Made by a program: the position numbers and the translations under genes. The notes beneath the pieces are model-generated. The model worked only from the letters and a program-made list of their open reading frames with translations. It did not search any database and was not told where the DNA came from. From Pseudomonas putida (lineage in GTDB: Bacteria > Pseudomonadota > Gammaproteobacteria > Pseudomonadales > Pseudomonadaceae), in NCBI RefSeq assembly GCF_001941965.1, contig NZ_MKZO01000058.1:124001-188000 (forward strand): a DNA stretch of 64,000 nt. Reading direction: 5' to 3'. Positions 33,474-42,328 of the stretch are shown here, piece by piece. Each line of letters begins with the position of its first letter. Position 1 is the stretch's first letter.

Positions 33474-34856
33474 ATGACGTCGGTCTCCCCGTGCGCCATC
33501 CCCGTTGATGAAATGGGCGAATTCCTCAAGGCCCACCCCGAGGTGCAATTCGTCGATCTGCTGATCGCCGACATGAACGGGGTCGTGCGTGGCAAGCGCA
33601 TCGAGCGGGCGAGCCTGGTCAAGGTCTATGAAAAGGGCATCAACCTGCCTGCCTCGCTGTTCGCCCTGGATATCAACGGCTCCACCGTGGAAAGCACCGG
33701 CCTGGGCCTGGATATCGGCGACTCCGACCGCATCTGCTACCCGATTCCCGGCACCCTGAGCTTCGAGCCCTGGCAGAAGCGCCCCACCGCGCAATTGCTG
33801 ATGACCATGCACGAGCTGGATGGCACGCCGTTTTTCGCCGACCCGCGGGAAGTGCTGCGCGGCGTGGTGGAGAAGTTCGACGCCCTGGGCCTGACCATCT
33901 GCGCCGCGTTCGAGCTGGAGTTCTACCTGATCGACCAGGACAACCTCAACGGACGCCCGCAGCCGCCGCGTTCGCCGATTTCCGGCAAGCGCCCGCAATC
34001 GACCCAGGTGTACCTGATCGACGACCTCGACGAATACGTCGATTGCCTTCAGGACATGCTCGAAGCCGCCAAGGAGCAGGGCATCCCGGCTGACGCCATC
34101 GTCAAGGAAAGCGCCCCGGCACAGTTCGAGGTGAACCTGCACCACGTCGCTGATCCGATGAAGGCCTGCGACTACGCGCTGCTGCTCAAGCGGGTGATCA
34201 AGAACATCGCCTACGACCATGAAATGGACTCCACCTTCATGGCCAAGCCCTATCCGGGCCAGGCCGGCAACGGCCTGCACGTGCACATCTCGCTGCTGGA
34301 CAAGGCCACCGGCAAGAACATCTTCACCAGCGAAGACCCCGAGCAGAGCGAAACCCTGCGCCACGCCATCGGCGGCGTGCTGGAAACCATGCCGGCGTCC
34401 ATGGCCTTCCTTTGCCCGAACATCAACTCCTACCGCCGCTTCGGCGCCCAGTTCTATGTGCCGAATGCGCCGAGCTGGGGCCTGGACAACCGCACCGTGG
34501 CGGTCCGCGTGCCGACCGGCAGCAGCGACGCGGTACGCATCGAGCATCGGGTGGCCGGCGCCGACGCCAACCCTTACCTGATGATGGCCGCGATCCTCGC
34601 CGGCATTCACCACGGTCTGACCAACAAGATCGAGCCGGGCGCGCCGATCGAAGGCAATTCCTACGAGCAACTGGAACAGAGCCTGCCGAACAACCTGCGT
34701 GATGCCTTGCGCGAGCTGGACGACAGCGAAGTCCTGAACCAGTACATCAGCCCCGACTACATCGATATTTTCGTCGCCTGCAAGGAAAGCGAACTGGCGG
34801 AGTTCGAGGTGTCGATTTCCGACCTCGAATACAACTGGTACCTGCACACGGTCTGA
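33474..34856 (+). CDS. Gamma-glutamylputrescine synthetase (glutamine synthetase family)
   Basis: A 460-residue GS-fold ligase that joins glutamate to putrescine using ATP, the first step of the gamma-glutamylated putrescine pathway. The N-terminal beta-grasp domain (about 25-115) has FVDLLIADMNGVVRGKR. The catalytic domain has FELEFYLID (glutamate/metal site near 143-151), NGLHVHISLLDK (about 264-275), APSWGLDNRTVAVRVP and the RIEHRVAGADANPYLMMAAILAG segment. The context (gamma-glutamyl-GABA hydrolase, aldehyde dehydrogenase, permease) supports a PuuA role over nitrogen-assimilation GlnA. Substrate may be another polyamine. AAAGGA lies upstream of the ATG. Confidence 0.86.
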   Translation: MTSVSPCAIPVDEMGEFLKAHPEVQFVDLLIADMNGVVRGKRIERASLVKVYEKGINLPASLFALDINGSTVESTGLGLDIGDSDRICYPIPGTLSFEPWQKRPTAQLLMTMHELDGTPFFADPREVLRGVVEKFDALGLTICAAFELEFYLIDQDNLNGRPQPPRSPISGKRPQSTQVYLIDDLDEYVDCLQDMLEAAKEQGIPADAIVKESAPAQFEVNLHHVADPMKACDYALLLKRVIKNIAYDHEMDSTFMAKPYPGQAGNGLHVHISLLDKATGKNIFTSEDPEQSETLRHAIGGVLETMPASMAFLCPNINSYRRFGAQFYVPNAPSWGLDNRTVAVRVPTGSSDAVRIEHRVAGADANPYLMMAAILAGIHHGLTNKIEPGAPIEGNSYEQLEQSLPNNLRDALRELDDSEVLNQYISPDYIDIFVACKESELAEFEVSISDLEYNWYLHTV

Positions 34857-34872
34857 TGCCCGGAGAACAACA

Positions 34873-36366
34873 ATGACAATCCCGTCTCGCGAACAGTGGG
34901 AATCCCTTTATCAGAGCCTGCGCGTCGAGGGCCGTGCCTTCGTCGACGGCGCCTACCGCGATAGCGTCTCCGGTGACCGCTTCGAGTGTGTCAGCCCGGT
35001 GGATGGCCGTGTCCTGGCCGCCGTTGCCAGCTGCGATGCCGCCGACGCCGAACTGGCCGTGGCGGCGGCCCGTCGCAGCTTCGACAGCGGCGTCTGGGCC
35101 CATCAGGCCCCGGCCCAGCGCAAGCGCGTGCTGATCGCCTTCGCCGATCTGCTGCTGGCCAATGCCCAGGAACTGGCGCTGCTGGAAACCCTGGACATGG
35201 GCAAGCCGATTGCCGATTCCCTCAGCATCGATATCCCGGCGGCGGCGAACTCGATTCGCTGGTCGGCCGAGGCCATCGACAAGGTCTACGACGAAGTCGC
35301 GCCGACCCCGCACGACCAGCTTGGCTTGGTCACCCGCGAGCCGATTGGCGTGGTCGCGGCCATCGTGCCGTGGAACTTCCCGCTGATGATGGCCTGCTGG
35401 AAGCTCGGCCCGGCCCTGGCGACCGGCAACTCGATCATCCTCAAACCGTCGGAAAAATCACCGCTGACCGCCCTCCGTGTCGCCCAGCTGGCGCTGCAAG
35501 CCGGTATTCCGGCGGGGGTGTTCAACGTGCTGCCTGGCTACGGCCACACCGTCGGCAAGGCCCTGGCCCTGCATATGGACGTGGATACCCTGGTGTTCAC
35601 CGGTTCGACCCGGATCGCCAAGCAGTTGATGGTCTATGCCGGCGAATCGAACATGAAGCGCGTGTGGCTGGAGGCGGGGGGCAAGAGCCCGAACATCGTC
35701 TTTGCCGATGCGCCTGACCTGAATGCCGCGGCTGAAGCCGCTGCGGCGGCCATTGCCTTCAACCAGGGCGAGGTGTGCATCGCCGGCTCGCGCCTGCTGG
35801 TGGAGCGTTCGATCAAGGAGCGTTTCCTGCCGCTGGTGGTGGAAGCGCTCAAGGCCTGGAAACCCGGGCATGCGCTGGATCCCGAGACCCGTGTCGGCGC
35901 CCTGGTGGACGGCACCCAGCTGGACACCGTGCTCGGCTACGTCGAGGCCGGCAAGGCCGATGGCGCGACCCTGGTCACCGGTGGCGAGCGTGTGCTGGAG
36001 GAGACCTGTGGCGTGTATGTACAGCCGGCGATCTTCGATGGCGTGACCAACGCCATGCGCATTGCCCGTGAGGAAATCTTCGGGCCGGTGCTGTCGGTGA
36101 TCACCTTCGACACGGCCGAGGAAGCCATCGCCATCGCCAACGACTCGCCGTTCGGCCTGGCGGCGGCGGTGTGGACGGCGGATATCTCCCGCGCCCACCG
36201 TAGCGCCCGGGCCCTGCGTGCCGGGAGCGTGTGGATCAACCAGTACGACGGCGGCGACATGACCGCGCCGTTCGGTGGCTTCAAGCAATCGGGCAATGGC
36301 CGCGACAAGTCGCTGCATGCGTTCGACAAGTACACCGAACTGAAGGCGACCTGGATCAAGCTCTAA
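34873..36366 (+). CDS. Aldehyde dehydrogenase of the putrescine cluster (PuuC/KauB-like)
   Basis: A 497-residue NAD(P)-dependent aldehyde dehydrogenase, expected to oxidise gamma-glutamyl-aminobutyraldehyde or related aminoaldehydes. The conserved VPWNFP motif is near 166-171, the FTGST nucleotide-site motif near 242-246, general base E267 in LEAGGKSPNIV, and the nucleophile C302 in NQGEVCIAGSR. It starts 16 bases after the ligase stop, so the two are one operon. A close paralogue of the same length lies at 53745-55238. Most differences between their DNA sequences fall at third codon positions, pointing to an old duplication. Confidence 0.9.
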   Translation: MTIPSREQWESLYQSLRVEGRAFVDGAYRDSVSGDRFECVSPVDGRVLAAVASCDAADAELAVAAARRSFDSGVWAHQAPAQRKRVLIAFADLLLANAQELALLETLDMGKPIADSLSIDIPAAANSIRWSAEAIDKVYDEVAPTPHDQLGLVTREPIGVVAAIVPWNFPLMMACWKLGPALATGNSIILKPSEKSPLTALRVAQLALQAGIPAGVFNVLPGYGHTVGKALALHMDVDTLVFTGSTRIAKQLMVYAGESNMKRVWLEAGGKSPNIVFADAPDLNAAAEAAAAAIAFNQGEVCIAGSRLLVERSIKERFLPLVVEALKAWKPGHALDPETRVGALVDGTQLDTVLGYVEAGKADGATLVTGGERVLEETCGVYVQPAIFDGVTNAMRIAREEIFGPVLSVITFDTAEEAIAIANDSPFGLAAAVWTADISRAHRSARALRAGSVWINQYDGGDMTAPFGGFKQSGNGRDKSLHAFDKYTELKATWIKL

Positions 36367-36388
36367 GAGATCTCTGGCGCGGCGCGGA

Positions 36389-36467
36389 CCCTGTGGGAGC
36401 TGGCTTGCCAGCGATGGCTTTAGTGAATTCACCATCGCAATCGCTGGCAAGCCAGCTCCCACAGGGG
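36389..36467. repeat. REP inverted pair inside the putrescine cluster, GTGGGAG-outside layout
   Basis: Arms with core GTGGGAGCTGGCTTGCCAGC flank a spacer containing GTGAATTCAC. It lies between two genes transcribed the same way, unlike most copies here, and could lower expression of the downstream puuD and permease genes. Confidence 0.9.
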
Positions 36468-36515
36468 TTCGCGTCGGCTTGGTGAGTCATGTGTTGCTCA
36501 AGAGAGGCTGAATCG

Positions 36516-37280
36516 ATGAAAAACCCTTTGATCGGCGTCACCTCATGCCGCCAGATGCTCGGTCACACTGCCTCCCACACCGTGGGCGACAAGTACGTCG
36601 AGGCCGCCGCCTTTGCCGGCGTGCCGCTGATCCTGCCGGCGCTCAACGACGCGCTGGACCCGCAGCGCCTGCTGGAGCGCCTCGACGGCATTCTTTTCAC
36701 CGGTTCGCCTTCTAATGTCGAACCGCATCATTACAATGGCGCCCCCAGCGCGGAAGGCACCCGGCACGACGTTTACCGTGACCGCCTGACCCTGCCGCTG
36801 CTGCGCGCGGCCATCGCCGCCGGTGTGCCGGTGTTCTGCGTTTGCCGGGGTTTCCAGGAGCTCAACGTGGCCCTGGGCGGCAGCCTGCACCAGCGGGTCC
36901 AGGAGCTGCCCGGCTACCTGGACCACCGCGAGCTGCAGGACGCCCCGCTGGAGGTGCAATACAGCCCGCGTCACCCGGTCACGGTCGAGCCCGATGGGCA
37001 ATTCCAGCGACTGGGTCTGCCGCACAGCTTCATGGTCAACTCGCTGCACAGTCAGGGCATCGATCGCCTTGCCGATGGCCTGCGCGTCGAAGCACTGGCG
37101 CCGGACGGGTTGATCGAAGCGGTTTCCATGGAGGACGCACCCGGCTTCGTGCTCGGGGTGCAATGGCATCCGGAATGGCGTTATGCCGAGAATCCGGTTT
37201 CGTTGCGTCTGTTCCAGGCGTTCCGTGCAGCCTGTGAGGCTTATGCCGGTGGCCAGCGCTACCGTGAGGCCAACTTGTAG
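36516..37280 (+). CDS. Gamma-glutamyl-gamma-aminobutyrate hydrolase (class I glutamine amidotransferase type)
   Basis: A 254-residue hydrolase that releases GABA and glutamate from gamma-glutamyl-GABA, the last step of the Puu pathway. The peptidase C26 features are present: nucleophile Cys110 in VFCVCRGFQELNVALGG, and the His/Glu of the triad in VLGVQWHPEW near 218-227. LFTGSPSNVEPHHY (about 60-73) is typical of PuuD. ATG 36516 has AGAGAGGC upstream. The REP pair lies between it and the dehydrogenase gene. Confidence 0.9.
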   Translation: MKNPLIGVTSCRQMLGHTASHTVGDKYVEAAAFAGVPLILPALNDALDPQRLLERLDGILFTGSPSNVEPHHYNGAPSAEGTRHDVYRDRLTLPLLRAAIAAGVPVFCVCRGFQELNVALGGSLHQRVQELPGYLDHRELQDAPLEVQYSPRHPVTVEPDGQFQRLGLPHSFMVNSLHSQGIDRLADGLRVEALAPDGLIEAVSMEDAPGFVLGVQWHPEWRYAENPVSLRLFQAFRAACEAYAGGQRYREANL

Positions 37281-37333
37281 CGGGCATCCCTGGATGCCCT
37301 GAAAAACAATTCCAAAAACGGCGACATCTACTC

Positions 37334-38866
37334 ATGAGCGAATTCGAAGCAAGCCTGTCCGCGGGCACGGCGGGACAGGCTCGCAAGGCCTCCAAGGGGT
37401 TGGCCAAGGGCCGCCTCGGCCTGCTCGCCAGCATCGTGCTGGGCATTTCCACCATCGCCCCGGTCTACACCCTGACCGGCGCCCTCGGGCCGACGGTGCG
37501 GGAAGTCGGCCAGCACCTGCCGGCGGTGTTCATCGTCGGCTTCCTGCCGATGCTCCTGGTCGCCCTGGGCTACCGCGAGTTGAACGCGGCGGAGCCGGAC
37601 AGCGGCACGTCCTTCACCTGGTCGGCGCGGGCCTTCGGCCCGATGATCGGCTGGATCGGCGGCTGGGGCCTGGTCACGGCGACCACCATCGTGCTGTCCA
37701 ACCTCGCCGGGGTGGCGGTGGACTTCTTCTACCTGTTCCTCGGGCAACTCACTGGCAGCCACGAGGTGGCTGCGCTCAGCGACAACCTGCTGGTCAACGT
37801 GGTGACCTGCTGCGTATTCATCGCCATGGCGGTGTGGATCTGCTGTCGCGGGATCGGCACGACCATGGCCGTGCAGTACGGCCTGGTGGCCTTGCAACTG
37901 GTGGTGCTGGTGGGCTTTGCCATGGCCGCGTTCGGCGGGTCGAGCGAAACCCCGCCGATGGACTTCGATATCAGCTGGTTCAACCCCTTCGGCGTCGAAT
38001 CGTTCTCGGCCTTCGCTGCCGGCCTGTCGCTGTCGATCTTCATCTTCTGGGGCTGGGACGTGTGCCTGACCATGAGCGAGGAGTCGGTGGGCAGCGATGA
38101 AGTCCCCGGCCGCGCCGCGACCCTGACCGTGCTGCTGATCCTCGGCCTGTACCTGGTCACCGCCATCGCCACCCTGCAATTCGCCGGGATCAGCGAGGAA
38201 GGCCTGGGCCTGAACAACCCGCGCATCCAGGAAAACGTCTTCGCCCACCTGGCCGGGCCGGTGATGGGGCCGATGGCGATCCTGATGTCCATCGCCGTGC
38301 TGGCAAGTACCGCCGCTTCGTTGCAGTCGACCTTCGTCTCCCCGGCGCGCACCTTGCTCGCCATGGGTTACTACGGCGCGGTGCCGGAGCGCTTCGCGCG
38401 CATCTGCCCGCGTTCGCAGACCCCGCGCTACGCCACTATCTGCGCCGGCGTCGCCGCCGGGGTGTTCTACGTGACCATGCGTACCCTCAGCGAAAACGTG
38501 CTGGCCGACACCATCACCGCCCTGGGCATGATGATCTGCTTCTACTACTCGCTGACCGCCTTCGCCTGCGTCTGGTACTTCCGCCACAGCCTGTTCGACA
38601 GCCTGCGCCACTTCTTCATGCGCGGCCTGTGCCCGCTGCTGGGCGGGGCGATTCTCTCGGTGATCTTCGTGCAGACGGCCATCGACAGCGCCTCGCCGGA
38701 ATTCGGCAGCGGCTCGCATGTGGGCGGGTTGGGGCTGGTGTTCGTGATCGCGATGATCATCCTGCTGCTGGGCATCGTCCTGATGCTGCTGTCGCGTCTG
38801 CGCGCGCCGGCGTTCTTCCTGGGCATGACGCTGCGGCGTCACGCGACCGTCCCCAGCCGCCGTTAA
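37334..38866 (+). CDS. APC superfamily amino acid/polyamine permease
   Basis: A 510-residue membrane transporter with about 12 helices. ASIVLGISTIAPVYTLTGALG (about residues 35-55) is the broken helix 1 that binds the substrate amine in APC transporters. GTSFTWSARAFGPMIGWIGGWGL (near 94-116) and FWGWDVCLTMSEESVGSDEVPGRAA (about 237-261) are also typical. Its place after puuD suggests import of putrescine or a related amine, but the substrate is not readable from sequence. The gene converges on gmk, 21 bases away. Confidence 0.85.
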   Translation: MSEFEASLSAGTAGQARKASKGLAKGRLGLLASIVLGISTIAPVYTLTGALGPTVREVGQHLPAVFIVGFLPMLLVALGYRELNAAEPDSGTSFTWSARAFGPMIGWIGGWGLVTATTIVLSNLAGVAVDFFYLFLGQLTGSHEVAALSDNLLVNVVTCCVFIAMAVWICCRGIGTTMAVQYGLVALQLVVLVGFAMAAFGGSSETPPMDFDISWFNPFGVESFSAFAAGLSLSIFIFWGWDVCLTMSEESVGSDEVPGRAATLTVLLILGLYLVTAIATLQFAGISEEGLGLNNPRIQENVFAHLAGPVMGPMAILMSIAVLASTAASLQSTFVSPARTLLAMGYYGAVPERFARICPRSQTPRYATICAGVAAGVFYVTMRTLSENVLADTITALGMMICFYYSLTAFACVWYFRHSLFDSLRHFFMRGLCPLLGGAILSVIFVQTAIDSASPEFGSGSHVGGLGLVFVIAMIILLLGIVLMLLSRLRAPAFFLGMTLRRHATVPSRR

Positions 38867-38887
38867 GCGGCCGGGGCAGGCGAGGGC

Positions 38888-39508
38888 TCAAGCCAGCAGT
38901 TGCTTGAGCAGCTCGCCGTGGCGCTGCTGCTGACCGTCCCGTTGCAGGCGGTTGGCGCGGAACACCGCTTTCAGGTCTTCCAGGGCGGTGGCGAAGTCGT
39001 CGTTGATGATGACGTACTCGTACTCGTCGTAGTGCTCCATCTCGCTGACCGCTTCGCGCATCCGTCCTTCGATGATCTCGTCACTGTCCTGGCCACGGTT
39101 GGTCAGGCGCTGGCGCAGGGCCTGCTGGCTCGGCGGCAGGATGAAGATCGAGCGGGTTTCCGGCATCAGCTTGCGCACCTGCTGGGCACCTTGCCAGTCG
39201 ATTTCCAGGATCAGGTCATGGCCCTGGTCCAGGGTCTGCTGCAGGGCGCTGCGCGAGGTGCCGTAGCAGTTGCCGAAGACTTCGGCCTGCTCGAGGAAGT
39301 CGCCCTGGGCATTCAGGCGATCGAACTCGGCGCGGTCGACGAAGTGGTAGTTCACCCCGTCGTGCTCGCCCGGGCGCATGGCGCGGGTGGTGTGCGAGAC
39401 CGACACGCGGATGTGGTTCAGCTCATCGGTCAGGGCCTTGACCAGGCTGGTCTTGCCGGCGCCGGACGGGGCGGAAATGATGAACAGGGTGCCGCTGCTG
39501 TGTTTCAT
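38888..39508 (-). CDS. Guanylate kinase Gmk
   Basis: A 206-residue cytoplasmic enzyme that phosphorylates GMP to GDP with ATP. The P-loop is ISAPSGAGKTSL (residues 10-21). The GMP-binding segment SVSHTTRAMRPGEHDGVNYHFV lies near 36-57, and the LILEIDWQGAQQVR region near 98-111. The upstream frame is open 13 codons more, but MKHSSGTLF matches the family start. It follows yicC by 13 bases on the same strand. rpoZ, its usual downstream partner, is displaced. Confidence 0.96.
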   Translation of the reverse strand: MKHSSGTLFIISAPSGAGKTSLVKALTDELNHIRVSVSHTTRAMRPGEHDGVNYHFVDRAEFDRLNAQGDFLEQAEVFGNCYGTSRSALQQTLDQGHDLILEIDWQGAQQVRKLMPETRSIFILPPSQQALRQRLTNRGQDSDEIIEGRMREAVSEMEHYDEYEYVIINDDFATALEDLKAVFRANRLQRDGQQQRHGELLKQLLA

Positions 39509-39521
39509 GATGGGGGTGGCC

Positions 39522-40385
39522 TTACTCGATGTTCTGTACTTGTTCACGCATCTGCTCGATCAGGACCTTGAGGTTCACTGCCGATTGCGTGCTGCGTGGG
39601 TCGAAGGCTTTGGAGCCGAGGGTATTGGCTTCGCGGTTGAGTTCCTGCATCAGGAAGTCCAGGCGCCGGCCGGCCGCACCGCCGGACTTGAGCACGCGGC
39701 GCACCTCGGTGACGTGGGTGGCGAGGCGGTCGAGTTCTTCGGCGACATCGCTTTTCTGCGCCAGCAGGACCATTTCCTGCTCCAGGCGCTGCGGATCCAG
39801 CTCGGCCTTCATGTCGGTGAAGCGGTCGAGGATCTTCTGCCGCTGTGCGGCGAGCATCTGCGGGACCTGGGTACGCAGGGTGGCAACTTCCTGGCTCATG
39901 CTGTCGAGACGCTCGTTGATCAGCCGGGCCAGCTCGGCGCCTTCGCGGTTGCGGCCGTTCTTCAATTCGGCCAGGGCGTCTTCGAACAGGCCCAGGGCTT
40001 CCTGGTTCAGCGCTTGCGGGTCGGCGGCGTCAGCCACCAGCACGCCAGGCCAGGACAGCACGGCCAGCGGGTTCAGTGGCGCGGGGTTCTTGATCAGGCC
40101 GGCGACGGTTTCGGCGGCTTCCACCAATTGGCGGGCGCGCTCCTGGTCCACCTGCAGGGACTTGCTGGCGTTTTCCTCGGTGAAGCGCAGGGTGCATTCC
40201 ACCTTGCCGCGGGAAATGCCCTGCCGCAGGGCCTCGCGCACTGCGCCTTCGAGGTCGCGGAAGGCTTCCGGCAGGCGCAGGTGGGGTTCGAGGTAGCGAT
40301 GGTTGACCGAGCGCAATTCCCATATGAGGGTGCCCTGGGTCCCGGCTCGTTCGACACGAGCGAAGGCGGTCATGCTGTGCACCAT
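39522..40385 (-). CDS. YicC family endoribonuclease-type protein
   Basis: A 287-residue protein of the YicC/YloC family. The N-terminal YicC_N domain begins MVHSMTAFARVERAGTQGTLIWELRSVNHRYLEPHLRLPE, and the C-terminal DUF1732 ends with GGAAGRRLDFLMQELNREANTLGSKA, both diagnostic. E. coli YicC has been described as an RNase acting on small RNAs; the activity here is by homology. The frame is open far upstream only as an antisense shadow of rph. It is divergent from rph and heads yicC-gmk. Confidence 0.92.
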   Translation of the reverse strand: MVHSMTAFARVERAGTQGTLIWELRSVNHRYLEPHLRLPEAFRDLEGAVREALRQGISRGKVECTLRFTEENASKSLQVDQERARQLVEAAETVAGLIKNPAPLNPLAVLSWPGVLVADAADPQALNQEALGLFEDALAELKNGRNREGAELARLINERLDSMSQEVATLRTQVPQMLAAQRQKILDRFTDMKAELDPQRLEQEMVLLAQKSDVAEELDRLATHVTEVRRVLKSGGAAGRRLDFLMQELNREANTLGSKAFDPRSTQSAVNLKVLIEQMREQVQNIE

Positions 40386-40553
40386 GGGAAGTACCTCGCA
40401 GATAGATGAAGGGGAAAGCCGACAGGCTGCAAAGGCGCAGGATTGTAACGCAGTGCGCTGCCCGGTCCCATCCACTGATGTTACAAACCGCCGGGATTGG
40501 GTGGGGTGAATACCGACCGGGGGCTTTGGGTGTCCTCCCGGGCCCTGGCGCTC

Positions 40554-40559
40554 TATAAT
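40554..40559 (+). promoter_or_regulatory. -10 element of rph
   Basis: A perfect TATAAT lies 37 bases before the rph start codon. The -35 region at 17-base spacing (TGTCCT) is poor. Confidence 0.45.
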
Positions 40560-40595
40560 GCTCGGCAGTTCGAACCCCCAGTACAGGTATCCCTT

Positions 40596-41318
40596 ATGAA
40601 ACGTCCAAGTGGTCGCGCCGCCGATCAGCTTCGCTCGATCCGCATCACCCGCAACTACACCAAGCACGCCGAAGGGTCGGTACTGGTCGAGTTCGGCGAC
40701 ACCAAGGTCGTCTGCACGGTCAGCGTCGAGAATGGCGTTCCGCGCTTCCTCAAAGGCCAGGGCCAGGGCTGGCTGACCGCCGAATACGGCATGCTGCCGC
40801 GCTCCACCGGCGAACGTAACCAGCGCGAGGCCAGCCGTGGCAAGCAGGGCGGTCGTACGCTGGAGATCCAGCGCCTGATCGGCCGTTCGCTGCGCGCTGC
40901 GCTGGACATGAGCAAGCTCGGCGACATCACCCTGTACGTCGACTGCGACGTGATCCAGGCTGACGGCGGTACCCGTACCGCATCGATCACCGGCGCCATG
41001 GTTGCCCTGGTCGATGCCCTGCGTGTGGTCAAGAAACGTGGCGGCCTGAAGGGCGGCGATCCGCTCAAGCACATGATCGCTGCCGTATCGGTGGGCATGT
41101 ACAAAGGCGAAGCGGTCCTCGACCTGGACTACCTGGAAGACTCCGCCGCCGAGACCGACCTGAACGTGGTCATGACCAGCGCTGGCGGCTTCATCGAAGT
41201 CCAGGGCACCGCCGAAGGCGCACCGTTCCAGCCTGAAGAGCTGAACGCCATGCTGGCGATCGCGCAGAAAGGCATGGCTGATCTGTTCGAGCTGCAAAAG
41301 GCTGCACTGGCCGACTGA
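40596..41318 (+). CDS. Ribonuclease PH
   Basis: A 240-residue phosphorolytic exoribonuclease that trims tRNA 3' ends. The RNase PH signatures are MKRPSGRAADQLRSIRITRNYTKHAEGSVLVEFGDTKV (residues 1-38), MLPRSTGERNQREA (66-79; phosphate-binding Arg), and CDVIQADGGTRTASITGA near 116-133. Length is standard. It is divergent from yicC and followed by a REP pair and terminator. Confidence 0.97.
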   Translation: MKRPSGRAADQLRSIRITRNYTKHAEGSVLVEFGDTKVVCTVSVENGVPRFLKGQGQGWLTAEYGMLPRSTGERNQREASRGKQGGRTLEIQRLIGRSLRAALDMSKLGDITLYVDCDVIQADGGTRTASITGAMVALVDALRVVKKRGGLKGGDPLKHMIAAVSVGMYKGEAVLDLDYLEDSAAETDLNVVMTSAGGFIEVQGTAEGAPFQPEELNAMLAIAQKGMADLFELQKAALAD

Positions 41319-41330
41319 CTCAACGGATAA

Positions 41331-41408
41331 CCCTGTGGGAGCTGGCTTGCCAGCGATAGCTATGGTGAATTCACTACCGCTATCGCTGGCAAGCCAGCTC
41401 CCACAGGG
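41331..41408. repeat. REP inverted pair, GTGGGAG-outside layout
   Basis: Arms with core GTGGGAGCTGGCTTGCCAGC flank a spacer containing GTGAATTCAC. It begins 12 bases past the rph stop, between convergent rph and crc. Confidence 0.9.
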
Positions 41409-41425
41409 TCCGAGTCAAGGCCCAC

Positions 41426-41457
41426 AAAAAAGCCGACCCCATGAGGTCGGCTTTTTT
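41426..41457. terminator. Bidirectional terminator between rph and crc
   Basis: AGCCGACC/GGTCGGCT (41431-41438 and 41445-41452), with six A residues on one side and six T residues on the other, serves both convergent genes. Confidence 0.9.
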
Positions 41458-41468
41458 GCATCTGGCGA

Positions 41469-42248
41469 TCAGATCGTCAGCGTCCAGTCGTAGTCCACGA
41501 TCAGCGGCGCATGCTGCGAGAAGCGCGGCTGGCGTGGCAGGCGTGCGCTACGTACGAAGCGGCGCAGGCCCGGGGTCAGCAACTGGTAGTCGAAGCGATA
41601 GCCCAGGTTGAGCATCTCGGCCTGCTCGTTGTCTGGCCACCAGCTGTACTGGTCGCCTTCACGGCTGACTTCGCGCAGGGCATCGACGTAGCCCATGTTG
41701 CCGACAATCTCGTCCATCCACGCACGCTCAGGTGCGAGGAAGCCCGGAGACTGCTGGCTGTCGCGCCAGTTCTTGATGTCGAGCTTCTGCTGCGCCACGT
41801 AGAGCGAGCCGCAGTAGATGTATTCACGGCGCTTGCGACGCTGCTTGTCCAGGTACTTGGCGAAGTCGTCCATCAACTTGAACTTCTGGTTCAGGTCTTC
41901 GTCGCCGTTCTGCCCGGATGGCAGGAGCAAGGTGGCAATACTGAGTTTGTCGAAATCGGCCTGCAGGTAACGCCCGTAGCGGTCGGCTGTCTCGAAGCCC
42001 AGGCCGCTGATGACTGCCTTGGGCTGCAACCGCGAGTAAAGCGCCACGCCGCCTTGGGCGGGTACTTCTGCGTCGCAGGCATAAAGGAAGTAGCCATCTA
42101 GCTGAAAAGCCGGGTCGTCGAGTTCAAAGGCCGAGGCGCGGGTATCCTGAAGACAGATGACGTCGGCATTCTGAGCTTGCAGCCAGCTGAGCAACCCACG
42201 CTCGACCGCAGCCTGAATGCCATTCACGTTCACACTGATGATCCGCAT
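41469..42248 (-). CDS. Catabolite repression control protein Crc
   Basis: A 259-residue protein of the exonuclease III/AP-endonuclease fold (MRIISVNVNGIQAAVERGLLSWLQ, then VICLQDTRAS). Crc proteins lack nuclease activity; with Hfq they bind A-rich sites on mRNAs to repress use of less-preferred carbon sources. Here the usual catalytic residue pattern is altered (for example LQDTRA instead of LQETK), consistent with Crc. Length and position beside divergent pyrE match Pseudomonas Crc. Confidence 0.93.
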   Translation of the reverse strand: MRIISVNVNGIQAAVERGLLSWLQAQNADVICLQDTRASAFELDDPAFQLDGYFLYACDAEVPAQGGVALYSRLQPKAVISGLGFETADRYGRYLQADFDKLSIATLLLPSGQNGDEDLNQKFKLMDDFAKYLDKQRRKRREYIYCGSLYVAQQKLDIKNWRDSQQSPGFLAPERAWMDEIVGNMGYVDALREVSREGDQYSWWPDNEQAEMLNLGYRFDYQLLTPGLRRFVRSARLPRQPRFSQHAPLIVDYDWTLTI

Positions 42249-42272
42249 AAATGGCCCCAAAAATCACGTGCG

Positions 42273-42280
42273 TGTATGAT
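42273..42280 (+). promoter_or_regulatory. Extended -10 of pyrE
   Basis: TGTATGAT (extended -10, TGn plus TATGAT-type hexamer) lies 49 bases before the pyrE ATG. No good -35 is seen at 17 bases. Confidence 0.35.
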
Positions 42281-42328
42281 ACCCGAGCTCTACTCAATTA
42301 GCTAAATCCGTGGTATCCGGGACTTCTC

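Noticed and set aside
39522..41297. Extended 591-codon frame including yicC
   Set aside because: Only the last 287 codons match YicC. The rest is antisense to rph and the true start has the usual MVHSMTAFARV N-terminus.
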